A stretch of 64,000 nucleotides of DNA, taken from the NCBI RefSeq assembly GCF_004322705.1, contig NZ_SIZZ01000002.1, positions 124,001-188,000 of the forward strand. The letters run 5' to 3'. Below the pieces are notes generated by a model. The model did no database searches. It was not told where the DNA came from and saw only the letters and a program-made list of their open reading frames with translations. Every line of letters starts with the position of its first letter. The first letter of the stretch is position 1. The DNA is from Dyella terrae. GTDB taxonomy: Bacteria > Pseudomonadota > Gammaproteobacteria > Xanthomonadales > Rhodanobacteraceae. The translations under genes were made by a program, and so were the position numbers. This document shows, in pieces, positions 1 to 7,656 of this stretch.

Positions 1-77
1 AGGCGTTCTACATGGTCGGCGGCATCGACGAGGCCATCAAGAAGGCCGAGGAAATGGGCGCCAAGAAGGCAGCCTGA
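1..77 (+). CDS. atpD: ATP synthase F1 subunit beta (C-terminal end only)
   Basis: Only the last 24 codons lie in the window. They read AFYMVGGIDEAIKKAEEMGA and end in KKAA before TGA, which matches the conserved C-terminus of the catalytic beta subunit of F1-ATPase. The beta subunit carries the nucleotide-hydrolysing site of the cytoplasmic F1 head. The next gene is atpC, the standard end of a proteobacterial atp operon, which supports the call despite the short fragment. The 5' part is outside the window. Confidence 0.93.
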   Translation, partial: AFYMVGGIDEAIKKAEEMGAKKAA

Positions 78-102
78 TCACGGGAATCGTGAGATGGGCA
101 GG

Positions 103-125
103 GGAAGCCGGCCTGGCCGGTTTCC
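103..125 (+). other. Intercistronic hairpin between atpD and atpC
   Basis: An 11-base arm GGAAGCCGGCC pairs with GGCCGGTTTCC (one G-U pair) across a minimal loop, in the 91-base gap between atpD and atpC. No T-run follows, so it is not a convincing terminator. A stem here could adjust transcript stability or the subunit ratio; that role is inference. Confidence 0.4.
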
Positions 126-168
126 TTAAGCCCGATTCCCCGCTCCCGTTGAACCAAGCGAGAACACT

Positions 169-591
169 ATGAGCACTCTTCGAGTCGACATCGTCAGCGC
201 AGAAGCCGAGATCTTTCACGGTGAAGCCGCGATGGTCGTCGCCACCGGCGAAATGGGCGAGCTGGGCATTGCCCCCCGCCATGCGCCGCTGATCACGCGC
301 CTGAAGCCGGGCCACGTGGACGTGGTGCTGCCCAACGGCGAGCGCCAGCAGTTCTGGGTTTCCGGCGGCATCCTCGAGGTGCAGCCGCAGGTCGTCACCG
401 TGCTGGCCGATACGGCTGCCCGTGCTGCCGACCTCGACGAAGTCGCGGCGCAGCGCGCCAAGCAGGAAGCCGAGGACGCCCTGGCCAACCGCACCGACGC
501 GGTGGAAATTGCCGAAGCCCAGGCCAAGCTGGCCGAAGCGCTGACGCAGCTGCAGGCCCTCGAGCGCATGCGCAAGAACCTTAAGCACTGA
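169..591 (+). CDS. atpC: ATP synthase F1 subunit epsilon
   Basis: This 140-residue protein is the epsilon subunit of the F1Fo ATP synthase, part of the central stalk that couples rotor and catalytic head and inhibits ATP hydrolysis. The N-terminal beta-sandwich is recognisable from [19 protein letters not shown] to about residue 85, with the family signature [14 protein letters not shown] near residues 26-43. The C-terminal part (about 90-140) is an Ala/Glu-rich helical hairpin. The length is normal. It follows atpD in the usual order and is the last atp gene. Confidence 0.97.
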   Translation: MSTLRVDIVSAEAEIFHGEAAMVVATGEMGELGIAPRHAPLITRLKPGHVDVVLPNGERQQFWVSGGILEVQPQVVTVLADTAARAADLDEVAAQRAKQEAEDALANRTDAVEIAEAQAKLAEALTQLQALERMRKNLKH

Positions 592-626
592 GTGCGGCGC
601 CCTCGTGGCGCAGCCTGGTGACCATG

Positions 627-647
627 ACGCCGGCCTTGTGCCGGCGT
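627..647 (+). terminator. Possible terminator hairpin after atpC
   Basis: ACGCCGG and CCGGCGT form a 7-bp stem around a 7-base loop, 36 bases after the atpC stop. The downstream sequence TGTCG is not a real T-run, so intrinsic termination is uncertain. Position at the end of the atp operon is the main support. Confidence 0.35.
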
Positions 648-769
648 TGTCGAATTCGGGGTACCGAACGGCCCGGCGAGAACGCGCCGTCTGAGGTGGG
701 CCCGGACCCTTCACATCCGTGCCCCCCTTCATGCATTGTCGGTCCTCCCGGACCGGAGATACTCCACGC

Positions 770-1297
770 ATGAAGCGAACTGACGGTGCCCTCATCGCTG
801 CTATCGTGCTGATCGCCGGTTGCGCCGCGCAGCGACCGGTGCCCCCGGTCGTCAAAGCCAAAGCGCCCTCGCACGGATCCTCGTCCTATGAAGCGGTCGA
901 GCCGCAGGGCATGAAGCACTACCAGCTTGCGCTGGGGCAGGTCGCCAGCGGCGCCGGGCCCATCGCCCACGAAAGCCCCGCCTATCCCGCCTCCGAGCTG
1001 GGAGCTTGTCCCGAATCGGTCGACGTTCCTGCCCTGCTGGTCGTGGACGAGCAAGGCCAGGTCAGTGAGGCACGCATCGCCGCCGACACGCATGCGCCGG
1101 CATTCGACGACGCCGTGCGGGCGGCCGTGACTGGCTGGCGCTTCGAGCCGCTTCTCATCACGCATATGGCCGCCGATGCGAACGACGAAGCACATGTGGT
1201 GGATCAGAAGAAGCAGCCATTCAGCCTCAACTATGTATTCCATTTCAGGTGCAAGGCCGGGCAGGGCGCCGTGGTAACGGACGCAAGTCAGGGCTGA
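770..1297 (+). CDS. Lipoprotein with a TonB C-terminal-like domain
   Basis: The ATG at 770 is chosen over upstream starts because it gives a lipoprotein signal peptide with lipobox LIAGC (Cys18) and has GGAG 11 bases upstream. The 175-residue product has a Pro/Ala/Lys linker and then, from about residue 75, a segment resembling the TonB C-terminal fold: [17 protein letters not shown], then [18 protein letters not shown]. TonB normally has an N-terminal membrane anchor that contacts ExbBD. Here the anchor is a lipid, so energy transduction is doubtful and a periplasmic binding role is more likely (inference). It stands alone between atpC and glmU, with no exbB or exbD nearby. Confidence 0.7.
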   Translation: MKRTDGALIAAIVLIAGCAAQRPVPPVVKAKAPSHGSSSYEAVEPQGMKHYQLALGQVASGAGPIAHESPAYPASELGACPESVDVPALLVVDEQGQVSEARIAADTHAPAFDDAVRAAVTGWRFEPLLITHMAADANDEAHVVDQKKQPFSLNYVFHFRCKAGQGAVVTDASQG

Positions 1298-1340
1298 CCC
1301 AGCCGGACGGCGTATGCCAGCCCGGCCCGGCGAAAGGCGC

Positions 1341-1349
1341 TGCTATGCT
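1341..1349 (+). promoter_or_regulatory. Extended -10 promoter candidate for glmU
   Basis: TGCTATGCT is an extended -10 (TGn plus TATGCT) ending 25 bases before the glmU ATG at 1374. No good -35 is seen, as is common when the extended element is present. The predicted leader is under 20 bases. Confidence 0.4.
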
Positions 1350-1373
1350 GCGCCGCTATCAGGGACCCGACGC

Positions 1374-2747
1374 ATGACCATGAAGAACAAGCCGCTTCAC
1401 GTGATCGTCCTCGCCGCTGGCGAAGGCAAGCGCATGAAATCGAGCAAGCCCAAGGTGCTGATGCCGCTGGCGGGCCGCCCCTTGCTCGAACACGTCCTTG
1501 CCGCCGCTCGCGCCCTGCAGCCGCAGGCCGTCCACGTGGTCTACGGCCATGGCGGCGACCAGGTGCTGAAGGCCTTCGATGGTCAGCAAGACCTCCGCTG
1601 GGCCCTGCAGGCCGAACGCCTCGGCACTGGCCACGCCGTGGCCCAGGCCCTCAAGAATGTGCCCGATCACGCCGCCGTCCTCGTGCTGTACGGCGACGTG
1701 CCGCTCACCCGCGTATCGACCTTGCAGCGACTGATCGGCACGGACGGTTCGCTTGCCCTGCTGACCACGCGCGTTCCCGACCCGAAGGGCTACGGCCGCG
1801 TGCTCCGCGATGGCAACGGCCTCGTACGCGCCGTTGTGGAAGAAAAGGACGCCGATGACGCCCAGCGCGCCATCAACCTGATCAACACCGGCATCCTCGC
1901 CGCCGAATCGGAAGCGCTCAGGCGCTGGACGTCGAAGCTTGATCGCAACAACGCCCAGGGCGAGTACTACCTCACCGATATCTTCGCCATGGCCGCCAGC
2001 GAAAATCGCGCCGCGCAGAACATCGAATGCGAAGACGCCATGGAAGCCGCCGGCGCCAACAATCCCTGGCAGTTGACCGAACTCGAAGCGGTTTTCCGCC
2101 AGCGCGCCGCCTACGAACTCACGCTCGACGGCGTGCGCATCGCCGATCCGGCACGGCTGGACGTCCGCGGCACCGTCGTGGCATCCAGCGACGTGGAACT
2201 CGACGTCAACGTGATCCTGGAGGGTGACGTTCGCCTGGGCGAAAACGTGCGCATCGGTCCTTTCACGCGCCTGAAAAACGTCAATCTCGCCGCCGGCACC
2301 ATCGTCCTGGGCCACTGCGACCTGGAAGGCGTCGTGACGCACGGCCCCTGCCAGATCGGTCCGTTCGCGCGGCTGCGCCCAGGCACCGAGCTGGCGCCCG
2401 GCGTGCATATCGGCAATTTCGTCGAAACCAAGAAAACCCGCATCGGCGAAGGCAGCAAGGCCAATCACCTGACGTATCTGGGCGACGCCGAGATCGGCAA
2501 CAAGGTGAATATCGGTGCCGGCACCATCACCTGCAACTACGACGGCGTGAATAAGAGCATCACCCGCATCGGGGACGGTGCCTTCATCGGCTCGAACAGC
2601 TCGCTGGTGGCACCGGTAAGCATCGGCAAAATGGCGACGATCGGTGCCGGTTCGGTCATTACCAAGGATGCGCCCGAAGATGCCCTGACGCTGGCCCGTG
2701 CGCGTCAGGGAACGCTGCAAGGATGGCACCGTCCGACCAGGAAATAG
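1374..2747 (+). CDS. glmU: Bifunctional UDP-GlcNAc pyrophosphorylase / GlcN-1-P acetyltransferase
   Basis: GlmU carries out the last two steps of UDP-GlcNAc synthesis in the cytoplasm, feeding peptidoglycan and LPS. The N-terminal nucleotidyltransferase domain shows the loop [15 protein letters not shown] at residues 13-27. The C-terminal half is a left-handed beta-helix of hexapeptide repeats, with the acetyltransferase signatures [19 protein letters not shown] and [13 protein letters not shown]. From the ATG at 1374, with AGGGAC upstream, the protein is 457 residues, the usual length. In-frame codons upstream (from 1314) would overlap the promoter candidate and were rejected. Confidence 0.97.
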   Translation: MTMKNKPLHVIVLAAGEGKRMKSSKPKVLMPLAGRPLLEHVLAAARALQPQAVHVVYGHGGDQVLKAFDGQQDLRWALQAERLGTGHAVAQALKNVPDHAAVLVLYGDVPLTRVSTLQRLIGTDGSLALLTTRVPDPKGYGRVLRDGNGLVRAVVEEKDADDAQRAINLINTGILAAESEALRRWTSKLDRNNAQGEYYLTDIFAMAASENRAAQNIECEDAMEAAGANNPWQLTELEAVFRQRAAYELTLDGVRIADPARLDVRGTVVASSDVELDVNVILEGDVRLGENVRIGPFTRLKNVNLAAGTIVLGHCDLEGVVTHGPCQIGPFARLRPGTELAPGVHIGNFVETKKTRIGEGSKANHLTYLGDAEIGNKVNIGAGTITCNYDGVNKSITRIGDGAFIGSNSSLVAPVSIGKMATIGAGSVITKDAPEDALTLARARQGTLQGWHRPTRK

Positions 2748-2783
2748 CCGTCCATACGGCTTGGCCACATCAGGGGGTGTGTC

Positions 2784-3572
2784 GTGACTCGTTGCAATGT
2801 AGTGGTCGTCCTTTGCCTTTGGCTCGCCGCGCTGGCGCCAGCCCGCGCGTCCGATACGCACGTCGAACGGCACCTGCCCGGCCCGCCGGTGAGCAATCTC
2901 TCGCGACCCGGCGAAGATTTTCGACTGGCGACCGTGCAGGCGCGTGATGCGCAAGGTCAGCCCATCCCCGATGTACCCGCGCAACGCATCGACTTGCGCA
3001 GCGACCTCGACGGCTGGGAACAGCAGGGCGATACCTTGCCGCCGATCCATTTCGATGTACCCGCGGCGCAGCGCCCGTCACTGGCACTGTTCTACGCATC
3101 GCCGGTCGGCTGGATGCTCGTACCGCGCGACTGGAAGCTGGTGCGCGCGGTGCAGGGCATCGATGGCGGGGCGGTTTTCAGCTTCACCGCGGCCAGGGGC
3201 CCGGTCGAAGGCTGGTTGAGCGTGGTGTCTATCCCGGCCTGCGTCGGGTGCATGTATCAGGAAGCCGATGGCTTGTTCAGCGGTGCGCACGACAAACTCG
3301 ACAAATTGCTTGGCCAGTCGACGCCGGCGCCCATCCTCGCGCCCAACCCCGACAAGATCGACCACCCAAGCGCCTGCATGGTGGAATTCGGCTATCGACT
3401 GCCGGCATCGCCGGCCGTGCGTACCGTGGCGTTCTTCGCCGACGATGCCTACGACCCGCAGTTCCGGCAGCTGACGCTCGCCGCCCCCAAGACTCAGGCC
3501 AAAGTCGTGGCGGCGATCCTGGGCGCCTACCGTCAAGTCTTGCCAACGTGCAAGGACATGTCGTCGCCGTAA
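2784..3572 (+). CDS. Secreted protein of unknown function, paralogue 1 of a tandem pair
   Basis: A GTG start at 2784 has GGGGG six bases upstream and opens a Sec signal peptide (VVVVLCLWLAALAPARA) with cleavage near residue 22. The mature part, about 240 residues, has no domain I can name with confidence; a DUF4850-type protein is one possibility from memory. It shares with the next gene an order of features: a PxxRID element, WxxVPRDWxL (here MLVPRDWKLVRA), a CxxC (CVGC), a later single Cys and a Cys close to the C-terminus. The four cysteines could form disulfides in the periplasm. It lies 36 bases after glmU and 31 before its paralogue, so the pair is probably co-transcribed. Confidence 0.7.
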   Translation: MTRCNVVVVLCLWLAALAPARASDTHVERHLPGPPVSNLSRPGEDFRLATVQARDAQGQPIPDVPAQRIDLRSDLDGWEQQGDTLPPIHFDVPAAQRPSLALFYASPVGWMLVPRDWKLVRAVQGIDGGAVFSFTAARGPVEGWLSVVSIPACVGCMYQEADGLFSGAHDKLDKLLGQSTPAPILAPNPDKIDHPSACMVEFGYRLPASPAVRTVAFFADDAYDPQFRQLTLAAPKTQAKVVAAILGAYRQVLPTCKDMSSP

Positions 3573-3603
3573 CCCGTTGAAAACACGCTTCAGGGGAACA
3601 GGC

Positions 3604-4383
3604 ATGTTTCGCATCATGGCGTTCGTGTTGTTGGCGTGTGCCGCGATGGCGTCGGCTGGCATGCCTCGGAAGAAGGCGTCATCGCCGCCGAAGACGAGCG
3701 GATGGGAGCCTCATTTGGTCGAGGGCGTCGATTACCGACAAGCCGACATCACCGCGCTGGATCACGACGGACACCCGCTCACCGCGTTGCCAGCAACCCG
3801 AATCGACATCAACCAGGCCTACCCCGGTGACGTCGCCGAATGGGACGACCCTTCGCGCGCGATCCCCCGCTTGCCTGTCGACCTTCCGCTTGCGCTGCAA
3901 GCCAGGCTCAGGCTCTTCACGGATGGGTCCTCCTGGTTCGCCGTGCCGCGCGACTGGCGGCTCAAGTTCGCGATGCTGACGGGCGACACCACGCTCTTCT
4001 ATGTCTTCGAGCCGGCGACGGGACGCCCCGGTCGCGCCCAGTTCGTCGAGTACATCGCCTGCGCCGGTTGCGCCATCAGCGCCGCCGCATCGGTCCACCC
4101 GAATGCACGCCAGGCCTATCGCGAGCTGACCGGCGAAAGTCCTGACAAGCCCGACCGCAGGATCAAGACGACGTTTACGCAGCCATGCATCGCCACCCAG
4201 ACATGGCCGGTGCGCCATGGCATGCGCAAACACGTGGTCAGTCGCTATGAGAACGATGGTCCGCTCTACACGGCCTTTACCGTCGAACTGCCGGATGAAA
4301 GCGGGGTACCCGTCGACGCGATGCTTGACGTCTTCCGTGCGACCCTGCCCGGTTGCGATACCAGGGCGTCGGATCCCACCTGA
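3604..4383 (+). CDS. Secreted protein of unknown function, paralogue 2 of a tandem pair
   Basis: The ATG at 3604 is preferred over a TTG at 3577 because AGGGGA sits six bases upstream and the protein then begins with a clean signal peptide (MFRIMAFVLLACAAMASA). The 259-residue product aligns by eye with the preceding gene: PATRIDIN matches PAQRIDLR, FAVPRDWRLKFA matches MLVPRDWKLVRA, CAGC matches CVGC, and the later single Cys and C-terminal Cys are kept. This points to an old duplication of a periplasmic or secreted protein. Function is unknown. The gene converges on the chorismatase gene. Confidence 0.7.
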   Translation: MFRIMAFVLLACAAMASAGMPRKKASSPPKTSGWEPHLVEGVDYRQADITALDHDGHPLTALPATRIDINQAYPGDVAEWDDPSRAIPRLPVDLPLALQARLRLFTDGSSWFAVPRDWRLKFAMLTGDTTLFYVFEPATGRPGRAQFVEYIACAGCAISAAASVHPNARQAYRELTGESPDKPDRRIKTTFTQPCIATQTWPVRHGMRKHVVSRYENDGPLYTAFTVELPDESGVPVDAMLDVFRATLPGCDTRASDPT

Positions 4384-4414
4384 ACCCCTGGCCGGCTTCA
4401 GGCCGCCGCAGGCA

Positions 4415-5407
4415 TCACACGTACCGCCACCCGTCGATCTCCACCAACAACTCGCGGCGACACACGTCGCCATGCAAAGCCAGCACGGGTACGCCCGGAA
4501 GACGGTGGTTGAGCAGCTCGATGATGCGCGGCGCATCGCTGGCGCGACGCACATAGGCCTTCAGCGGTGAGCGAGTATCGAAGCCCGAGGGCATGCCCGC
4601 GCTGGCCAGCAGGGCTTCGAGATTGGCGAGGGTTTCTTCGAGTTGCGCGTCCGGATCGTCGGCATGGGCGGAGCTGTGGCCGACCACGGCCGCCGTCCCC
4701 GAAATGGCCAGCGCATCACCCTCGGGCAAGGCCATCGCACGGGCGAAGCTCGGCGCGGTGCGGCCGTAACGACGCGGGTACTGCCACGCGCTCACTTGCC
4801 GGGGATTCTCGACGCGTTTGCCTGGCTTGTCGCAGGCCAGCAGGTAGACCACCAGGCAGTGCGGTTCACCGTGATGGCCAATGGCCGTGGCAGCGGGAAA
4901 GCCGTGCTTGAACTGGCTGCGCATGCCGTCGCCGCGGCCTTCGCAAAACAGCTTGTAGCGCTCGACGTCACCGTCACCGTCATTGATCGCCCCGAGGTAA
5001 TTCCACAGGCGCAGCACGTGGTGTTCGTCGCGCTGGACGACGAATTCCCCCAGTGCCTCATAGGCTGCTGCCGCCGCTTGCCTGAGATCGTCGAAGTCGC
5101 GCTCGTCCAGGGTGAGCGAGGCGAACATCCAGCCTTCACCTGCGGACCATGACAGTGCACCTTCGCGGCCATGTTCGACCGGGCCTTGCACGTGCCAGAC
5201 CTCCAGCGGGGAGGGTGCTTCCAGACCTTCCAGCGGGATGTTCAGCCAGCGCGGGTCATCATGCTGCGGCGCGCCGGACCCGAAGCCGAAGACGGCGAGG
5301 GTGCCGGGTTCGGCCAGCACTTCCGTGCAGGTGGCGAGGCGGTAGGACACCAGCGGAGCCGGTCGATCAGGGGCGATAAAGGCTGCACCTTCAATAACTT
5401 GTGCCAT
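4415..5407 (-). CDS. xanB2: Chorismatase / hydroxybenzoate synthase (XanB2-like)
   Basis: This 330-residue protein resembles the FkbO/Hyg5/XanB2 chorismatase family, which eliminates pyruvate from chorismate. XanB2 of Xanthomonas makes both 3-hydroxybenzoate, the xanthomonadin precursor, and 4-hydroxybenzoate, a ubiquinone precursor (established). Support includes the N-terminal block LAVFGFGSG, the central RLWNYLGAIN and RYKLFCEGRG, the Ala-rich AISGTAAVVGHSS, and a RidA-like end with LKAYVRR and LLVEIDGW. ATG at 5407 is chosen; a TTG at 5428 is less likely. It is divergent from the carrier-protein gene of the aryl-polyene cluster, as expected for a starter-supply enzyme. Product specificity cannot be read from sequence alone. 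Confidence 0.85.
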   Translation of the reverse strand: MAQVIEGAAFIAPDRPAPLVSYRLATCTEVLAEPGTLAVFGFGSGAPQHDDPRWLNIPLEGLEAPSPLEVWHVQGPVEHGREGALSWSAGEGWMFASLTLDERDFDDLRQAAAAAYEALGEFVVQRDEHHVLRLWNYLGAINDGDGDVERYKLFCEGRGDGMRSQFKHGFPAATAIGHHGEPHCLVVYLLACDKPGKRVENPRQVSAWQYPRRYGRTAPSFARAMALPEGDALAISGTAAVVGHSSAHADDPDAQLEETLANLEALLASAGMPSGFDTRSPLKAYVRRASDAPRIIELLNHRLPGVPVLALHGDVCRRELLVEIDGWRYV

Positions 5408-5438
5408 GGAGCGGTCACCGGGGAGCAACGGAGGGCTA

Positions 5439-5447
5439 TGTTACACT
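5439..5447 (+). promoter_or_regulatory. Extended -10 promoter candidate for the aryl-polyene carrier-protein operon
   Basis: TGTTACACT (TGn plus TACACT) lies in the gap between the divergent chorismatase and the carrier protein, 53 bases before the carrier-protein ATG. The leader between them is GC-rich. No convincing -35 was found. Confidence 0.4.
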
Positions 5448-5499
5448 CCGCGCCCGTGCCGACGGGGTGGAGGCATGTTTTTAGCAGTACGGGACGAGC

Positions 5500-5772
5500 A
5501 TGGCAGAGCAAACCGCCGCACAACGTGAACTGGCCGCACTCATCGTGCAGAGCCTCAATCTTGAATCGCTCAAGCCCGAGCAGATCGACCCGGATGCGCC
5601 GTTGTTTGGCGGCGACCTGGGCCTCGACTCAATCGACGCGCTGGAGATCGCGCTGGCCGTGTCCAAGCGCTATGGCTTCCAACTGCGCTCGGACAATCCG
5701 GACAATGCCCGCATCTTCGCGAACCTGCGTGCGCTGTCGGATCACGTCGAACAGAACCGCGCGGCGTCGTAA
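5500..5772 (+). CDS. Acyl carrier protein of the aryl-polyene cluster
   Basis: This 90-residue protein has the phosphopantetheine attachment motif GLDSIDALE with the modified serine at residue 44, and the acidic, helical profile of a type II carrier protein. It would carry the growing polyene on its prosthetic arm in the cytoplasm. Characterised aryl-polyene loci often have two carrier proteins; only one is present here. It is the first gene of the rightward operon. Confidence 0.9.
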   Translation: MAEQTAAQRELAALIVQSLNLESLKPEQIDPDAPLFGGDLGLDSIDALEIALAVSKRYGFQLRSDNPDNARIFANLRALSDHVEQNRAAS

Positions 5773-5827
5773 CTCCGTCCGCGCACGTAACCTGCGTGCG
5801 CCGACCCGACACAAGGGCGAAGGTCCG

Positions 5828-6133
5828 GTGACTCCCAACGACGCATTCCACGTTCCGCTGTGCATCGCCGCGTCGCATCCGAGCTTGCCGGGGCATTTCC
5901 CGGATCAGCCGCTCGTGCCGGGCGTGGTCATACTTGAAGCCGTGGCCGATGCGCTGCGCGCGTGGCGTGGCATGCGCCTGGCGCGCGTTGTCGAAGTGAA
6001 GTTCCTGGCGCCCCTGCTGCCCGGGGAGCAAGCCACCATCGCGCTCAGCGGCACCGGTGAGAAGATCCGATTCGATGTCCGACGCGACGAGCACCTGCTC
6101 GCCAAGGGCATTGTCGAAGCAGCGTCGGCGTGA
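5828..6133 (+). CDS. 3-hydroxyacyl-ACP dehydratase, hotdog fold (ApeI/FabZ-like)
   Basis: A GTG at 5828 gives a 101-residue single-hotdog protein. The motif GHFPDQPLVPG at residues 22-32 corresponds to the FabZ-type substrate channel. It would dehydrate the 3-hydroxyacyl chain in each polyene extension cycle without a following reduction, leaving conjugated double bonds. It sits 55 bases after the carrier protein and overlaps the next gene by four bases (GTGA), indicating translational coupling. Confidence 0.85.
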   Translation: MTPNDAFHVPLCIAASHPSLPGHFPDQPLVPGVVILEAVADALRAWRGMRLARVVEVKFLAPLLPGEQATIALSGTGEKIRFDVRRDEHLLAKGIVEAASA

Positions 6134-7068
6134 GCGGTCACTGGCAAGATCAGCCCGAAGGCGCCGGGCGCCAGGGCTTTGCGGTCCTGCGCTGGTCGGC
6201 GCTGCATCTGGGCCGGCCCCTGATGCGCGCCATTCTCTATCCGCTGACGCTGTTCTACATCATGCACCGCCGTGATGACCGGCGTGCCTCGCGGGACTAT
6301 CTGCGCCGTGTTTTGCCACAGCGGGTGCGTGCCTGGCATGTGTACAGGCACATGCATTGTTTTGCCGCCACCTTGCTGGACCGCATCTACCTGCTGGCGA
6401 ACGGAGAGCGCGGTTTCGTGATCGAAACCGAAGGTGTCGACCTGCTGGTGGAACAGGTGGAACAAGGACGCGGCGTGCTGTTGATTGGCTCGCACCAGGG
6501 CAGTTTCGATGCGCTGCGCGTACTGAGTACGCGTCGCCCGGACCTGGGCCTGCGCGTGGTCCTGGACAAGCAGAAAACCCCCGAACTCACCGACATGCTC
6601 GAATCGCTGGCGCCAGACATCGCACGCTCGATCATCGATGCATCGGGCGATGGCACCAGCATGGTGCTGGCGATCGCTGAAGCCTGCCGCGAAGGTGCGA
6701 TGGTGGCGCTGCTTGCCGATCGCGGCCGCGAGCACGAAGTGCTGCGCCATGCCCTGTTGCTGGGCGAGCCGGCACCTTTCCCCGTGAGCCCCTGGCTCCT
6801 GGCCCATACGCTCCGGGTGCCCGTGCTGCTGTGTTTTGGCCTGTACCTGGGCGGCAACCGCTACAAGCTGATCTTCGAAGCCTTCGCCGAACGCGTGGAG
6901 ATTCCGCGCCAGACCCGCAACGAGGCCCTGGATGCGGTCATCGCGCGTTACGCTGCGCGCGTGGAGCATTACATGCACGTGGCCCCCTACAACTGGTTCA
7001 ATTTCTATGACTTCTGGCAGCAAGATCGGCACGCTTCTGCTCGCTTTGGCGCTTCCCCTGTGCGCTGA
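6130..7068 (+). CDS. LpxL/HtrB-like lysophospholipid acyltransferase of the aryl-polyene cluster
   Basis: The 312-residue product has the acyltransferase catalytic pattern HxxxxD in GSHQGSFDALR (His122, Asp127), a hydrophobic N-terminal segment around residues 32-46, and the C-terminal NWFNFYDFW typical of this family. In aryl-polyene loci such enzymes are thought to attach the polyene acyl group to a lipid carrier at the inner membrane. In many loci it is fused to a glycosyltransferase; here the glycosyltransferase is a separate gene at 10414-11187. The GTG start overlaps the dehydratase stop. Confidence 0.85.
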   Translation: MSGHWQDQPEGAGRQGFAVLRWSALHLGRPLMRAILYPLTLFYIMHRRDDRRASRDYLRRVLPQRVRAWHVYRHMHCFAATLLDRIYLLANGERGFVIETEGVDLLVEQVEQGRGVLLIGSHQGSFDALRVLSTRRPDLGLRVVLDKQKTPELTDMLESLAPDIARSIIDASGDGTSMVLAIAEACREGAMVALLADRGREHEVLRHALLLGEPAPFPVSPWLLAHTLRVPVLLCFGLYLGGNRYKLIFEAFAERVEIPRQTRNEALDAVIARYAARVEHYMHVAPYNWFNFYDFWQQDRHASARFGASPVR

Positions 7069-7654
7069 GGCCTCGACGCCCGCGACCCTCGGGGACGCGC
7101 ATGCGCTGATCGCCTCGCTGGCCAGGCCGGCGCCCGCGCGCACCCCGTTTGCCGAGGCGCGCTTCATGAAGATGCTCGACCAGCCACTGGTGTTGTCCGG
7201 TGAGCTGGGTTGGTTAGGCGGGGATAAGCTCGAGCGGCGTGTCGACAAACCGCAGCGCGAAACCTCAACCATTGCCGACGGCGAGGTCACGCAGACGCGC
7301 GAAGGTCGTTCGCCGCGTACGTTCTCACTCAAGCGCGCACCACAGTTGCAGGTGCTGGTGGATAGTTTCGTGGCGCTGCTCGGGGGCGATGCGTCCCGGC
7401 TGGATCGCGCCTTTACGCTTGAGCACAGCGGTGACGGCGCGCGCTGGACGCTGGTGCTGACGCCGCGCGACGCGAAGGTCGCGGGTGCCGTGGCGAGCAT
7501 CGCCATCGATGGCCGCGGCGACGAAGCGCGCTGCATGCGCATGCAGGAAGCCGATGGCGACCTGTCGATCGATCTGCTCGGCCCGCTGGCGGCGCAGATG
7601 CCGGCGGCACCGACGCGCGAAGGGCTGCTCGCCCTCTGCCAGGCGCCGAACTGA
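7007..7654 (+). CDS. LolA-like outer-membrane lipid/lipoprotein carrier
   Basis: From the ATG at 7007 the product has 215 residues and starts with a Sec signal peptide (IGTLLLALALPLCAEA). Upstream in-frame starts would lengthen the overlap with the acyltransferase and bury the signal, so they were rejected; the remaining overlap is 62 bases. The mature part fits the LolA-like proteins of aryl-polyene loci, with the early element FAEARFMKMLDQPLVLSGEL. These are believed to ferry the lipidated polyene across the periplasm together with the neighbouring exporter. Confidence 0.8.
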   Translation: MTSGSKIGTLLLALALPLCAEASTPATLGDAHALIASLARPAPARTPFAEARFMKMLDQPLVLSGELGWLGGDKLERRVDKPQRETSTIADGEVTQTREGRSPRTFSLKRAPQLQVLVDSFVALLGGDASRLDRAFTLEHSGDGARWTLVLTPRDAKVAGAVASIAIDGRGDEARCMRMQEADGDLSIDLLGPLAAQMPAAPTREGLLALCQAPN

Positions 7655-7656
7655 GC

